The notes beneath the pieces are model-generated. The model searched no databases. It was not told where the DNA came from and was given only the letters and a program-made list of their open reading frames with translations. Of a DNA stretch of 64,000 nucleotides, positions 41,304 to 50,564 are shown in pieces. The translations under genes and the position numbers were made by a program. Position 1 is the first letter of the stretch. Every line of letters starts with the position of its first letter. Source of the stretch: Brachybacterium sacelli (GTDB lineage Bacteria > Actinomycetota > Actinomycetes > Actinomycetales > Dermabacteraceae); NCBI RefSeq assembly GCF_017876545.1, contig NZ_JAGIOD010000002.1, forward strand, positions 62,001 to 126,000, given 5' to 3'.

Positions 41304-44012
41304 TCACTTCTTCGTCGTCGTGGTCTTCTTCCGCGTGGTGGTGCGCTTGGCGGGAGCCTTCTTCGTCGCCGGAACCTTCGCCCGCTTGTCCGCGAGCTTC
41401 TCGATGGCGACCTGCTCGGTGATCTCCTCGACCGACTCCGTCGCCCGGAGGGAGACGTTCGTGGCCCCGTCGGTGATGTACGGGCCGAAGCGGCCGTCCT
41501 TGATCACGATCGGCTTCTCGCTGGTCGGGTCGGTGCCGAGCTCCTTCAGCGGAGGCTTGGCGGCGGCGCGGCCGCGCGTCTTGGGCTGCGCGTAGAGCTT
41601 CTCGGCCTCCTCCATGGTGACGGTGAACAGCTGCTCCTCGGACTCCAGAGAGCGGGAGTCCGTCCCCTTCTTGAGGTAGGGGCCGTAGCGACCGTTCTGT
41701 GCTGTGACCTGCGTGCCGTCCTCTGTCGTGCCCACCACGCGCGGTAGGCTGAGAAGCTTCAGGGCATCCTCGAGGGTGACGGTGGCCAGATCCATCGACT
41801 TCAGCAGGGAGCCGGTGCGGGGCTTGGGCTTCTTCGACCGTGCCGAGGGCTTCTGCGTCGTGTCCCCGTCGTCGTCCGGCAGCACCTCGGTGACGTAGGG
41901 ACCGAAGCGGCCGTCCTTGGCGACGATCTCGTGACCGGTCCCGGGGTCGGTGCCCAGCACTCGCCCGTCGTCCTTCGCCCGCTCCAGCATCTCCTTCGCC
42001 GTGGCGACGGTCAGCTCGTCGGGGGCGACGTCGTCGGGGACGGAGGAGCGCTGCGGGGCGGCATCCTCGATCAGCTCCCCGTTCTCGTCACGCGCCGCCC
42101 TTTCGACATAGGCGCCGTAGCGGCCCACGCGCAGCGTGATGCCCTCCCCGATCTCGATGCTGTTGATCGCGCGGGCGTCGATGTCGCCCAGGTCGTCGAC
42201 CATGCGCTTGAGGCCGATGGGACCGTTCTCGCCGTCCCCGCGGTAGAACTCCTCGAGATACTGCTTGCGACCCAGCTCGCCCTGGGCCATGCGGTCCAGC
42301 TGCTGCTCCATCTGGGCGGTGAAGTCGTAGTCGATGAACGCCCCGAAGTGCTCCTCCAGCAGCCGCACCACGGCGAAGGCGGTCCAGCTGGGCACCAACG
42401 CGCTGCCGCGGCGCAGCACGTAGCCGCGGTCCTGCACGGTCGCGACGGTGGAGGCGTAGGTCGAGGGACGGCCGATGCCACGCTCCTCCAGCGCCCGCAC
42501 CAGCGAGGCCTCGGTGAAGCGCGGCGGCGGCGTCGTGGAGTGGCCGTCCGGCGTCAGCTCGCGGGTGTCGAGCGCCTGACCCTCCTCCATCTGCGGCAGA
42601 CGCTTGTCGCCGCTGCCCTCGGCGTCCTCGTTGCCGTACCGGGTGGCATCGCGGCCCTCCTCGTAGGCGGCGAGGAAGCCGCGGAAGGTGATCACGGTGC
42701 CGGCGGCGCGGAAGGTCGCGGTCCGCCCGGACTGCTCCAGGGAGAGCTCGACGGTGGAGGTGGTGCCCTTGGCATCGGCCATCTGCGAGGCGACGGTGCG
42801 CTTCCAGATCAGCTCGTACAGGCGGAACTCGTCGCCCGAGAGCTGGCCGGCCACGTCGGCGGGGGTGCGGAAGCGGTCCCCGGCCGGGCGGATCGCCTCG
42901 TGCGCCTCCTGCGCGCTCTGGGACTTGGTCTGGTAGTAGCGCGGCTTGTCCGGCACGTACTGGGAGCCGTAGAGCTCGGCAGCCTGACCGCGGGAGGCCT
43001 TGATCGCTTCCCCGGAGAGCGTGACCGAATCGGTACGCATGTAGGTGATGTAGCCGTTCTCGTACAGGGACTGCGCGACGCGCATCGCCTGTCGCGCCCC
43101 GAGGCGGAGCTTGCGCGAGGCCTCCTGCTGCAGCGAGGAGGTGGTGAACGGCGCGGCCGGCCGACGGGTGTATGGCTTCGACTCCAGAGCCGTGACCGTG
43201 GCCGGGGCAGCGGTGAGGGCCTCGACGAGAGTCTTCGTGGACTCCTCGGTCAGCACGGTGGCGGCCTGCGCCTTCGGCTTCAGGGTGCCGTTGTCGGCGA
43301 AGTCGCTGCCGGTGGCGACGCGGGCACCGTCGACGGTGGCGATCTTGGCGGTGAACTGCCCGGACTCCGCGGCGAAGGTGCCGGTCACATCCCAGTAGTC
43401 GGCGGCGACGAAGGCCATCCGCTCGCGCTCGCGCTCGACGACGAGGCGGGTCGCGACCGACTGCACGCGCCCGGCCGACAGGGACGGCTTGATCTTGCGC
43501 CACAGCACCGGGGACAGCTCGAAGCCGACCAGGCGATCCAGGATGCGCCGGGTCTCCTGCGCATCGACCAGGTGGGAGTCGATCTCGCGGGTGTTCTCCA
43601 GTGCGCCGCGGATCGCATCCTGCGTGATCTCGTGGAACACCATGCGCTTGACCGGCAGGGACTTCTTGGGCTTGAGGGTCTCCAGCAGATGCCAGGCGAT
43701 GGCCTCTCCCTCGCGGTCCTCATCCGTGGCGAGGTAGAGGGTGTCGGCGTCCTTGAGGGCCTTCTTCAGGTCCGCGACGGTCTTCTTCTTGTCGGGGCTG
43801 ACGATGTAGTACGGGTCGAAGCCGTCCTCCACGTCGACGCCGAACCGCCCGTAGGGGCCCTTCTTCATCTCGGCAGGCAGATCACGCGGCACCGGGATGT
43901 CTCGGATGTGTCCCACCGATGCCTGCACGATGAAGTCGTCGCCCAGGTACCGGCCGATGGTGCGGGCCTTCGCAGGGGACTCGACGATCACCAGATGCCG
44001 TCCGCCAGTCAC
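41304..44012 (-). CDS. topA: DNA topoisomerase I
   Basis: A 902-residue type IA topoisomerase relaxing negative supercoils. The Toprim domain opens with HLVIVESPAKARTIGRYLG and contains the acidic cluster in LATDEDREGEAIAWHL. SAGRVQSVATRLV follows, and the active-site Tyr is in YITYMRTDSVTLS. After about residue 580 it has actinobacterial C-terminal repeats (RYGPYLKKG, RFGPYVTEV, RFGPYITDG) in place of zinc fingers, then a Lys/Thr-rich tail (KKAPAKRTTTRKKTTTTKK) known to aid DNA binding. GTG 44012 has GGAAGGA 8 nt upstream. All catalytic residues are present. Confidence 0.97.
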   Translation of the reverse strand: MTGGRHLVIVESPAKARTIGRYLGDDFIVQASVGHIRDIPVPRDLPAEMKKGPYGRFGVDVEDGFDPYYIVSPDKKKTVADLKKALKDADTLYLATDEDREGEAIAWHLLETLKPKKSLPVKRMVFHEITQDAIRGALENTREIDSHLVDAQETRRILDRLVGFELSPVLWRKIKPSLSAGRVQSVATRLVVERERERMAFVAADYWDVTGTFAAESGQFTAKIATVDGARVATGSDFADNGTLKPKAQAATVLTEESTKTLVEALTAAPATVTALESKPYTRRPAAPFTTSSLQQEASRKLRLGARQAMRVAQSLYENGYITYMRTDSVTLSGEAIKASRGQAAELYGSQYVPDKPRYYQTKSQSAQEAHEAIRPAGDRFRTPADVAGQLSGDEFRLYELIWKRTVASQMADAKGTTSTVELSLEQSGRTATFRAAGTVITFRGFLAAYEEGRDATRYGNEDAEGSGDKRLPQMEEGQALDTRELTPDGHSTTPPPRFTEASLVRALEERGIGRPSTYASTVATVQDRGYVLRRGSALVPSWTAFAVVRLLEEHFGAFIDYDFTAQMEQQLDRMAQGELGRKQYLEEFYRGDGENGPIGLKRMVDDLGDIDARAINSIEIGEGITLRVGRYGAYVERAARDENGELIEDAAPQRSSVPDDVAPDELTVATAKEMLERAKDDGRVLGTDPGTGHEIVAKDGRFGPYVTEVLPDDDGDTTQKPSARSKKPKPRTGSLLKSMDLATVTLEDALKLLSLPRVVGTTEDGTQVTAQNGRYGPYLKKGTDSRSLESEEQLFTVTMEEAEKLYAQPKTRGRAAAKPPLKELGTDPTSEKPIVIKDGRFGPYITDGATNVSLRATESVEEITEQVAIEKLADKRAKVPATKKAPAKRTTTRKKTTTTKK

Positions 44013-44114
44013 GTTGATATGTCCTTCCTCGCCGCGTCGCGTCGCGGCCCGTCCGCCGTAGCTGAATGCCGTGGTCCGGGGTCCGCCGGACGCTCCCGAG
44101 CGCTCGGCGATTGC

Positions 44115-45110
44115 TCACGGTACACGGTCACCGGAGCGACTCCTGTGTGAGATCGGCGTGCGCAGCAGGAGCACCAGCGCCATCCACGCCGTCGTGCCGC
44201 CGCCGATCAGCGACGCCGTGGCGAGGAAGGATCCCAGCTGCTGGTCGACGTCCTCGAGGTCCAGCGGTCGTTGCAGGGTGCCGAGCTCGAAGGCGCCGTA
44301 GGCCAGACCCGCGAACCCTGCCAGTACCAGTACCGCGGCGATCACCGCATCGGGACGTGACATGCGCAGACGCTGCGGAGCGCCGGCGTCGGCGGTGCCC
44401 GGGCCCTCGCGGCGCCGCCGGCCGTGCCCGGGGGCGGGTGCGGCGCGGGTGAGGCGATGGCGGGTGTGGAGGCCGTCGAGGAACAGGACCAGGAAGGTCC
44501 AGGCGGCGACGATCACGATCGCGCCGACGACGTCGCTGGGACGGTGCCAGCCCAGCACCAGCGTCCCGATGCCGGCCGCGGCGGTCCACACCGCACCCAG
44601 CGGGGCCAGGACCACGCGCGCCCGGCCCGAGGCGAGCACGACGGCGACCGTCGCCGCCGCGGCGAGGGTGGTGTGCCCGGAGGGGAAGGAGTTCGGGGTG
44701 ATGTCGATGCCGGGCCCCAGCGCTTCGCGGGAGACCACCAGGTGCTTGACGATCTGGGTGGTGACGTTCGCGCCGATGGTCAGCAGCGCCAGCGGGAGCA
44801 GCAGCGCGAGGCGCCGGCGCAGCAGCACCAGCACGACGGAGGCCGCGAGCAGGCCGGCCATCACCGGGGTGCTCACCGTGCCCACGGCGGTCGCCGCGTA
44901 CCGGGCCAGGGTCCCCTCCTCGTCCTGGGCGCCCGAGAGGATCAGCTGGTCCAGGCGCTGTCCGCTCGCAGTGCCCACCGCGGTGCGGGCCAGCAGCACG
45001 ATCAGGGTGGCACTGACGGCCGCGGCCAGCAGTGCGAGCAGCGGACGGGCGGTGGCGCCGCGAGGTCGCGGTGACGGCGACGCGGCCCGGGTGCGGGAGG
45101 GATCGCTCAC
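44115..45110 (-). CDS. PAP2-family membrane phosphatase
   Basis: A 331-residue membrane protein with about seven helices. The phosphatidic-acid-phosphatase motifs are KHLVVSREALGP (motif 1-like), PNSFPSGHTTLA (motif 2 with catalytic His) and GWHRPSDVVGA (motif 3). Relatives dephosphorylate undecaprenyl diphosphate or phosphatidic acid. The C-terminal third adds two further helices outside the PAP2 core (VIAAVLVLAGFAGLAYGAF, and a second near the end). GTG 45110 overlaps the methyltransferase stop (GTGA). The open frame continues far upstream but without coding character. Confidence 0.88.
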   Translation of the reverse strand: MSDPSRTRAASPSPRPRGATARPLLALLAAAVSATLIVLLARTAVGTASGQRLDQLILSGAQDEEGTLARYAATAVGTVSTPVMAGLLAASVVLVLLRRRLALLLPLALLTIGANVTTQIVKHLVVSREALGPGIDITPNSFPSGHTTLAAAATVAVVLASGRARVVLAPLGAVWTAAAGIGTLVLGWHRPSDVVGAIVIVAAWTFLVLFLDGLHTRHRLTRAAPAPGHGRRRREGPGTADAGAPQRLRMSRPDAVIAAVLVLAGFAGLAYGAFELGTLQRPLDLEDVDQQLGSFLATASLIGGGTTAWMALVLLLRTPISHRSRSGDRVP

Positions 45111-46753
45111 AGGCTCACCATCCCGGTGACCACGAGATCCCGCACGAGCGGCAGCACCCGTTCGCGGGCCTGGTCCGGGTCGTCGTCGGTCAGGGCGCAC
45201 ACCGCGGCGAGCACCTGGCCGAGGGTGAGGGTGCCGTCGAGGGCGCCGACGGTCGCGGCCAGGACCTGATCGGCGCGGACCACCCGGGCGAGACCAGCAC
45301 CCTGGGCCAGCTCGATCAGCATCGGATCCCAGGCACCGGGCGTGAGATGACGGCGCTCGAGCACGTCCGCGGCGCGCACGAGCCGGCGCGCCTCGAGCGA
45401 CTCGTCGTCGAGGTCCGCGAGGACGTCGAGTGCGGTCAGGCCGTCGGCGAGGTGGGTGGCCAGCGACCCCGTGCCGGTGCCGGTGGCCACCTCGGTGCGC
45501 AGCACACCGCGCCGGAAGGAGGTATCGGTGCCGGGCGCGGCCGGGGAAGCGTGCGGGGCCCGGCCGGGGCGACGCAGCAGGAGGTAGCCGAAGCCGATGC
45601 CGTCGACGTCGCGAGCGGCGAAATCCTCGAGCCAGGAGCCCAGCAGCGTGGCCCACCGGGGGTCGCGGTCGGTGATGCCGGCGTCGCGGGCCCACGTCTC
45701 CGCGTACTGCGCGGGGTCCTCCTGCTCGCGCTGGATCACCCAGGTGTCGACCCCGTCGGCCGCGGCGGTCTCCGACCAGGCACGGGGGTGGGCGTCCCAG
45801 GCGGCCCCGTCGGTGATCTCCCAGTTGCCGAGCAGGACGGCGCGGCCGTCTGCGGCGAGGTGCCCGGGCAGGGCGGTCAACAGCTCTGCCAGCAGGGTGT
45901 CGCCGGCGCGGCCGCCGTCGCGGTAGGTCCACACCGTGGGGTCGTGATCGGCGGAACGGACCGAGTTCCCGCGAGGGGTGATGACGAAGGGCGGGTTGGA
46001 GACGATCAGGTCGAAGGTCTCGCCGGCGACCGGCTCCAGCAGGGAGCCCTGGCGCAGCTCGAGGTCGATCCCGTTGAGCGCGGCGTTGAAGGCGGCGAAG
46101 GCAAGTGCCCGTGCGGACAGATCCGTGGCGACCACCCGCTCGGCGTGGCGGGTGGCGTGCATCGCCTGGATCCCACCGCCGCAGCCGAGGTCCAGCACCG
46201 ACCCCACCGGCTGGCGCGGCGTGATCCGTGCCAGGGTCAGCGAGGCGCCGCCCACGCCCAGGACGTGCTCGGGCCCCAGTTCTCGGCCGGTCGCCAGTTC
46301 CGAGAGGTCCGAGGCGATCCACCAGGTGATCTCGCCCGCATCGTCGCTCGCGGAGTAGGGGGACAGGTCGATCAGGGCGCGCAGCGGGGTGTCGGGGTCG
46401 TCGTCGGTGTGGTCCTCGCCCCCGGACGGCCCTGGAGCGGAGGCGGGGCCGAGCAGCCCCAGCTGCAGGGCGCCCTCGACACCGAGCGTGGGCAGAGCTC
46501 GCTGCACCAGTGAGCGCGGCACCAGGACGCCCAGGGTGAACAGTCGCAGCAGCACCGCGGCGGGCTCGCGCAGAGGAGCCAGCACGCGGCGGGCCGGGAC
46601 CGCGTTCTCCCGGGCCAGTGCCGAGGCGGCGACGGGGCCCAGCAGGGCCTCGGTGGCCTCGCTCGTGTACGGAGCGGCGAGCAGATCGGCACGCAGGGCG
46701 GCGATCTGCGACGGCAGCGTCCTCGGGGGAGCCGATGGTGCGTCGGGTGGCAT
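45107..46753 (-). CDS. Class I SAM-dependent methyltransferase (NPPF motif, large)
   Basis: A 548-residue methyltransferase. An N-terminal domain (about 1-165) of the winged-helix type seen in DUF7059-like actinobacterial members precedes the Rossmann domain, with SAM motif I VLDLGCGGGIQAMHA and motif IV DLIVSNPPFVI. NPPF motifs mark methylation of planar nitrogens, as in PrmC, RsmC and RlmG. The C-terminal 180 residues form a further helical domain. ATG 46753 was chosen over earlier in-frame starts that would overlap the divergent helicase gene. rRNA or protein glutamine is a plausible target, but none can be assigned. Confidence 0.85.
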   Translation of the reverse strand: MPPDAPSAPPRTLPSQIAALRADLLAAPYTSEATEALLGPVAASALARENAVPARRVLAPLREPAAVLLRLFTLGVLVPRSLVQRALPTLGVEGALQLGLLGPASAPGPSGGEDHTDDDPDTPLRALIDLSPYSASDDAGEITWWIASDLSELATGRELGPEHVLGVGGASLTLARITPRQPVGSVLDLGCGGGIQAMHATRHAERVVATDLSARALAFAAFNAALNGIDLELRQGSLLEPVAGETFDLIVSNPPFVITPRGNSVRSADHDPTVWTYRDGGRAGDTLLAELLTALPGHLAADGRAVLLGNWEITDGAAWDAHPRAWSETAAADGVDTWVIQREQEDPAQYAETWARDAGITDRDPRWATLLGSWLEDFAARDVDGIGFGYLLLRRPGRAPHASPAAPGTDTSFRRGVLRTEVATGTGTGSLATHLADGLTALDVLADLDDESLEARRLVRAADVLERRHLTPGAWDPMLIELAQGAGLARVVRADQVLAATVGALDGTLTLGQVLAAVCALTDDDPDQARERVLPLVRDLVVTGMVSL

Positions 46754-46829
46754 GGCTACGATTGTGCCCCAGCCACCTGGCGCGGACCGGGAGACCGGGT
46801 GTGCACCATGGAGAGGGATCGAGGAGCGG

Positions 46830-49346
46830 ATGCGGGCAGGCAGAGCGGCCGACCTCCTGGCCGACCTTTCGCAGCCGCTGATCCGCAGGACGTGCCTCAC
46901 CCATGTCGAGGAGCGCCCTGCGCGGGCCGGCCGCCGAGGCAGCTTCCCCGACTGGGTGGACCCGCGCCTGCTCGAGCATCTGGGGGAGCGGGGGATCACC
47001 GCGCCGTGGACCCATCAGGAGCAGGCGGCGCAGCTGGCGCACGAGGGGACGAACGTGGTCCTCGCCACCGCGACCGCCTCCGGCAAGTCGCTGGCCTACC
47101 TCCTGCCGGTGCTCACCGCCGTCGGTGCCCGGGAGCTCGACCCCGCGGCGCGTCGTGCCACCGCCCTGTACCTCTCCCCGACCAAGGCGCTGGCCGCTGA
47201 CCAGCTGACCAACATCACTGCGATGTCCGACGGGGCGGGGATCCGCGACGCCCGGATCGCGGTCTACGACGGCGACACCCCGAGCGAGCAGCGGCGCTGG
47301 GTGCGGCGTCACGGCACGGTGGTGCTGACCAACCCCGACATGCTGCACTTCGGGATCCTCCCCGGGCACGAGCAGTGGGCGAGCTTCTTCCGGGCGCTGC
47401 GCTACGTGGTCATCGACGAGTGCCACAGCTACCGGGGCGTGTTCGGCGGTCACGTGTCGATGGTGATGCGGCGACTGCGACGGATCGCGGCGCACTATCG
47501 CGCCGAACCCACGTTCATCCTGGCTTCCGCCACGACCGCGAATCCCGAGCTGTCGGCGAGCCGACTGATCGGTCAGGACGTCACCCCGGTCACCGAGGAC
47601 GCCTCGCCCCGCGCCGGGCTGACGGTGGGCCTGTGGGAGCCGGGCACCCGTACCCGGGTCGACGGTCGAGGCCCGGGCGGCGCGCCGGAGACCCCTTCCG
47701 GTCCGGCCGCGACTGCGACGGCGGATCCCGACAGGGCCGGGGACGATGCCGTGGGGGTCGGCGCCGTCGACCCCGGAGAGGCCGGGGGAGAGGGCGGAAG
47801 CATCGGCGGCCCGGGGAGCCGTCCCGATGCCGAGGAACCGCTGCGCCGCTCGGCCACCAGCGAGGCCTCGGCCCTTCTCGCCGACCTCGTCGAGCAGGAG
47901 GTCCAGACCCTCGTCTTCGCCCGTTCCCGGCGCGGGGCGGAGCTCGTCTCGAGCGGGGCACGGCGCCTGCTCGAGCAGAAGTCCGAGCGCTCCCACTCCC
48001 CGCAGCTCGCCGATCGGGCGCAGCGGGTGGCCGCCTATCGCGGCGGCTACCTGGCCCGGGAGCGCCGGGAGCTCGAGGACGCACTGCGCTCCGGGGAGCT
48101 CAAGGCGCTGGCCTCGACGAATGCGCTCGAGCTGGGCATCGACATCGCCGGACTGGACGCCGTGGTGATCGCCGGCTGGCCCGGCACCCGCGCCTCCCTG
48201 TGGCAGCAGTTCGGCCGTGCCGGGCGCCGCCAGGAGCGCGGCGGCGACGCGCTGGCGCTGTTCGTCGCGCGGGAGGATCCGCTGGACACCTATGTCGTCC
48301 ACCATCCCGAGACCGTGTTCGGCGCGGAGGTCGAGGCGGCGGTCTTCGACCCCTCGAATCCCTACGTGATGACGCCCCACCTGTGCGCCGCGGCCTCCGA
48401 GCTCGCGATCCGCGACGGCGAGGAGGAGATCTTCGGACCCACCGCGCGGGAGCTGCTGTCCACCCTGGCCGCCCGGGGCGTGCTGCGTGCGAGACCGACC
48501 GGCTGGTACTGGACCTTGACCGAGTCCGCGCACGAGCTGACCGACCTGCGCGGCAGCGGCGGTGAACCGGTGCGGATCGTCGAGGAGTCCAGCGGCACCC
48601 TGCTCGGCACCGTCGACGCCGCCAGCGCCCACACCCAGGTCCACGACGGCGCCGTCTACCTCCATCAGCGCACGAGCTACGTCGTCCGCCACCTCGACGT
48701 CGAGCGCGCGGTCGCCTTCGTCCGCCGCGAGGACCCGCTGCACTCCACCCACCCGCAGTCCTCCTCGACCATCCGCATCCGCCAGACGGACCGCGAGATC
48801 GCCTGGTCGGGCGGCGTGCAGCTGTGCTTCGGCACCGTCGACGTCACCGACCAGGTCACCGGTTACCAGGTGCGTGACGTGTTCACGCAGACGGTGCTCG
48901 CCCAGCACCCGCTCGACCTGCCTCCGCGCACCCTGACCACGAAGGCCGTCTGGTGGGTGATCCCCCGAACACGGACCGACGGTGCGGAGATCCCCGGCGA
49001 GGAGCTGCCCGGCGCCCTGCACGCGGCCGAGCATGCGGCGATCTCGATGCTGCCGCTGCTGGCGACCTGCGACCGCTGGGACATCGGCGGGGTCTCGGCC
49101 GCCCAGCACGAGGACACCGGCGAGCCGACGATCTTCGTCTACGACGGCGCCCCGGGCGGTGCCGGATTCGCCGAGCGCGGGGCGGACGACGCCGAGGCGT
49201 GGGTGCGGGCGACCGCCGACATGATCGCCGAGTGCGGGTGCGAGGCGGGCTGCCCCGCCTGCGTCGTCTCGCCCAAGTGCGGCAACGGCAACGAGCCGCT
49301 GTCCAAGCCGGAGGCCCAGAAGCTGCTGCAGCTGCTGCACCCCTGA
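46830..49346 (+). CDS. DEAD/DEAH-box helicase with C-terminal zinc-binding domain (MrfA/YprA-like)
   Basis: An 838-residue superfamily 2 helicase. Motif I is ATATASGKS, motif II is VVIDECHSYRG (DECH), motif III is ILASATTANP and motif VI is FGRAGRRQERG. The C-terminal domain ends with the four-cysteine cluster CGCEAGCPACVVSPKCG typical of MrfA/DUF1998 helicases, which take part in mitomycin-damage repair in Bacillus. Between the two RecA lobes lies a Gly/Asp/Pro-rich insert of about 60 residues (from DGRGPGGAP to PDAEEPL), likely disordered. ATG 46830 has GAGGAG 3 nt upstream; conserved family sequence begins about 20 residues later. Its stop is 2 bp from the stop of the convergent Tad operon. 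Confidence 0.9.
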   Translation: MRAGRAADLLADLSQPLIRRTCLTHVEERPARAGRRGSFPDWVDPRLLEHLGERGITAPWTHQEQAAQLAHEGTNVVLATATASGKSLAYLLPVLTAVGARELDPAARRATALYLSPTKALAADQLTNITAMSDGAGIRDARIAVYDGDTPSEQRRWVRRHGTVVLTNPDMLHFGILPGHEQWASFFRALRYVVIDECHSYRGVFGGHVSMVMRRLRRIAAHYRAEPTFILASATTANPELSASRLIGQDVTPVTEDASPRAGLTVGLWEPGTRTRVDGRGPGGAPETPSGPAATATADPDRAGDDAVGVGAVDPGEAGGEGGSIGGPGSRPDAEEPLRRSATSEASALLADLVEQEVQTLVFARSRRGAELVSSGARRLLEQKSERSHSPQLADRAQRVAAYRGGYLARERRELEDALRSGELKALASTNALELGIDIAGLDAVVIAGWPGTRASLWQQFGRAGRRQERGGDALALFVAREDPLDTYVVHHPETVFGAEVEAAVFDPSNPYVMTPHLCAAASELAIRDGEEEIFGPTARELLSTLAARGVLRARPTGWYWTLTESAHELTDLRGSGGEPVRIVEESSGTLLGTVDAASAHTQVHDGAVYLHQRTSYVVRHLDVERAVAFVRREDPLHSTHPQSSSTIRIRQTDREIAWSGGVQLCFGTVDVTDQVTGYQVRDVFTQTVLAQHPLDLPPRTLTTKAVWWVIPRTRTDGAEIPGEELPGALHAAEHAAISMLPLLATCDRWDIGGVSAAQHEDTGEPTIFVYDGAPGGAGFAERGADDAEAWVRATADMIAECGCEAGCPACVVSPKCGNGNEPLSKPEAQKLLQLLHP

Positions 49347-49348
49347 GC

Positions 49349-49681
49349 TCATGGGAGTTCCTCGGGCCCGGGGCCGGCCCGGGCCCTGGCACCCGCCGGC
49401 GGCAGCGGCGAGGCATCGACCTCGACCCGCACCAGCACGTCCCAGTCGCGACGCTCGCAGCTGGTCAACCGGGCACCGTTGCGGGAAGCGACTTCGGCCG
49501 CCACCGTGCAGGGCTGCGTGCTCGCCGCGGCGAGGGCGTCGGCCCCGGCGAGGGCGGCGAGGTCCGCGGCAGTGGCCGCCTGCGAGGTCGCCAGCACCCC
49601 TGTGCCCAGCAGCGACAGGCCCGCCACGGCCGCGGTCGCGGCCCCGGTCCAGGCCAGTACTCCAGCGGCCCCGGTGCTCAC
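49349..49681 (-). CDS. Tad-locus secreted/pseudopilin-like protein (TadG/Rv3654c-like)
   Basis: A 110-residue protein with one N-terminal hydrophobic helix (GVLAWTGAATAAVAGLSLLGTGVLA) followed by TSQAATAADLAALAGADALA, a segment typical of TadE/TadG-like and DUF-type proteins at the end of actinobacterial Tad operons. Two cysteines (STQPC and TSCERRDW) could form a disulfide outside the cell. GTG 49681 overlaps the TadE stop (GTGA). The C-terminus is Pro/Ala-rich. It is the last gene of the operon and converges on the helicase gene. Confidence 0.75.
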   Translation of the reverse strand: MSTGAAGVLAWTGAATAAVAGLSLLGTGVLATSQAATAADLAALAGADALAAASTQPCTVAAEVASRNGARLTSCERRDWDVLVRVEVDASPLPPAGARARAGPGPEELP

Positions 49682-50073
49682 GGTCCACCGCCGGCGATCA
49701 GATGCGGTTCCCGTCGCGCCTCGGCGTCGGCCGACAGCTCCCAGTGCGCCCCCGCCAGCGGACCGGTGGGGGCTTCCAGGGATCGGGTGACGTCCACCCG
49801 CACCCAGACCCCGGTGCCCGAGACCTGCACGTGAGTGCCCTCGCCGCCTATCCGCTGGGCGATGGCGATCGCGGCAGAGGCGTCCTCGCCCCGAGCCAGC
49901 TCGCGGGCGGCGCCGCGGGCCGCGCTCTCGAGCCGGACCTGGGTGCCCAGACCGACGCCGGCGAGCAGGATCACGAGCACCATCACGACCACCACGGGCA
50001 GGACGATCGCCGTCTCCGCCGTGGCGGACCCCCGGTCGTCCCACCAGGGGGACGACCGGGCGGACCGCGTCAT
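49678..50073 (-). CDS. TadE-like pilus assembly protein
   Basis: A 131-residue TadE-family protein. DDRGSATAETAIVLPVVVVMVLVILLAGVGLG is the TadE signature: a short N-terminus ending in RGSATAE followed by a long hydrophobic helix, resembling type IV prepilins. The remainder (RLESAARGAARELARGEDASAAIAIAQRIGG) is exported. TadE pseudopilins are processed by the same peptidase as Flp. ATG 50073 overlaps the Flp stop by one base (TGATG), giving tight translational coupling. Confidence 0.88.
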   Translation of the reverse strand: MTRSARSSPWWDDRGSATAETAIVLPVVVVMVLVILLAGVGLGTQVRLESAARGAARELARGEDASAAIAIAQRIGGEGTHVQVSGTGVWVRVDVTRSLEAPTGPLAGAHWELSADAEARREPHLIAGGGP

Positions 50074-50273
50074 CACGAGCCCATCGACAGGGCCGAGGTG
50101 ATGATGCCGAGCAGGAGCTCTCGCACCTCGCCGGACGCCAGCAGGGCGACCAGGACGGCGGCGAAACCACAGGCGGCGAGCACCGTGATGGCGTACTCGG
50201 CGGTGGATGCCCCGGTCTCGTCCCGCATCACGCGGTCGAGGCCGCGGTGCAGCCGGTTCTTCGTGACGGACAT
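50073..50273 (-). CDS. Flp-type pilin (DUF4244)
   Basis: A 66-residue pilin subunit. A basic leader (MSVTKNRLHRGLDRVMRD) is followed by the prepilin-like ETGASTAEYAITVLAACGFAAVLVALLASG, where cleavage would follow the small residues near Ala-Ser and the Glu at +5 is retained. DUF4244 proteins are the actinobacterial Flp equivalents, as in the Rv3656c position. ATG 50273 has a strong ribosome-binding site (AAGGAGG, 5 nt), consistent with high expression of a structural subunit. The 291 bp upstream, before the TadB/C gene ends, hold no recognised gene. Confidence 0.88.
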   Translation of the reverse strand: MSVTKNRLHRGLDRVMRDETGASTAEYAITVLAACGFAAVLVALLASGEVRELLLGIITSALSMGS

Positions 50274-50564
50274 GGAGTCCTCCTTCGTGTCGTGAGCGGC
50301 GCAGGCCGCCCGGTGCAGGAGCGGCGATCTGCCGCCCCGGTGGGGACGGCGCTCGCCGTCCTGATGTGGCGGCCGGAGCCGCCGCGCGCCGACCAAGGGG
50401 GGCGGTCGGCACTCCCGGAGACCCGGGCCCGCCGGCAGGCGGGGCGCGGGCCGTTCCGCCCGAGGCGGACCGGGAGTTCCGGCTCGACCTCGGGGCAGTG
50501 GACCGCAGGGGCATCGCCGGCATATTGCGGCCGGTCGCGGGGGCGAGCCCGGACAGCACGGTGG

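Noticed and set aside
44115..49688. A minus-strand frame open for about 5.5 kb, running from the PAP2 gene across the methyltransferase and helicase genes
   Set aside because: Only its last 331 codons have protein character (PAP2). The rest is Arg/Gly/Ala-rich shadow coding antisense to or out of frame with well-supported genes, as expected at this GC content.
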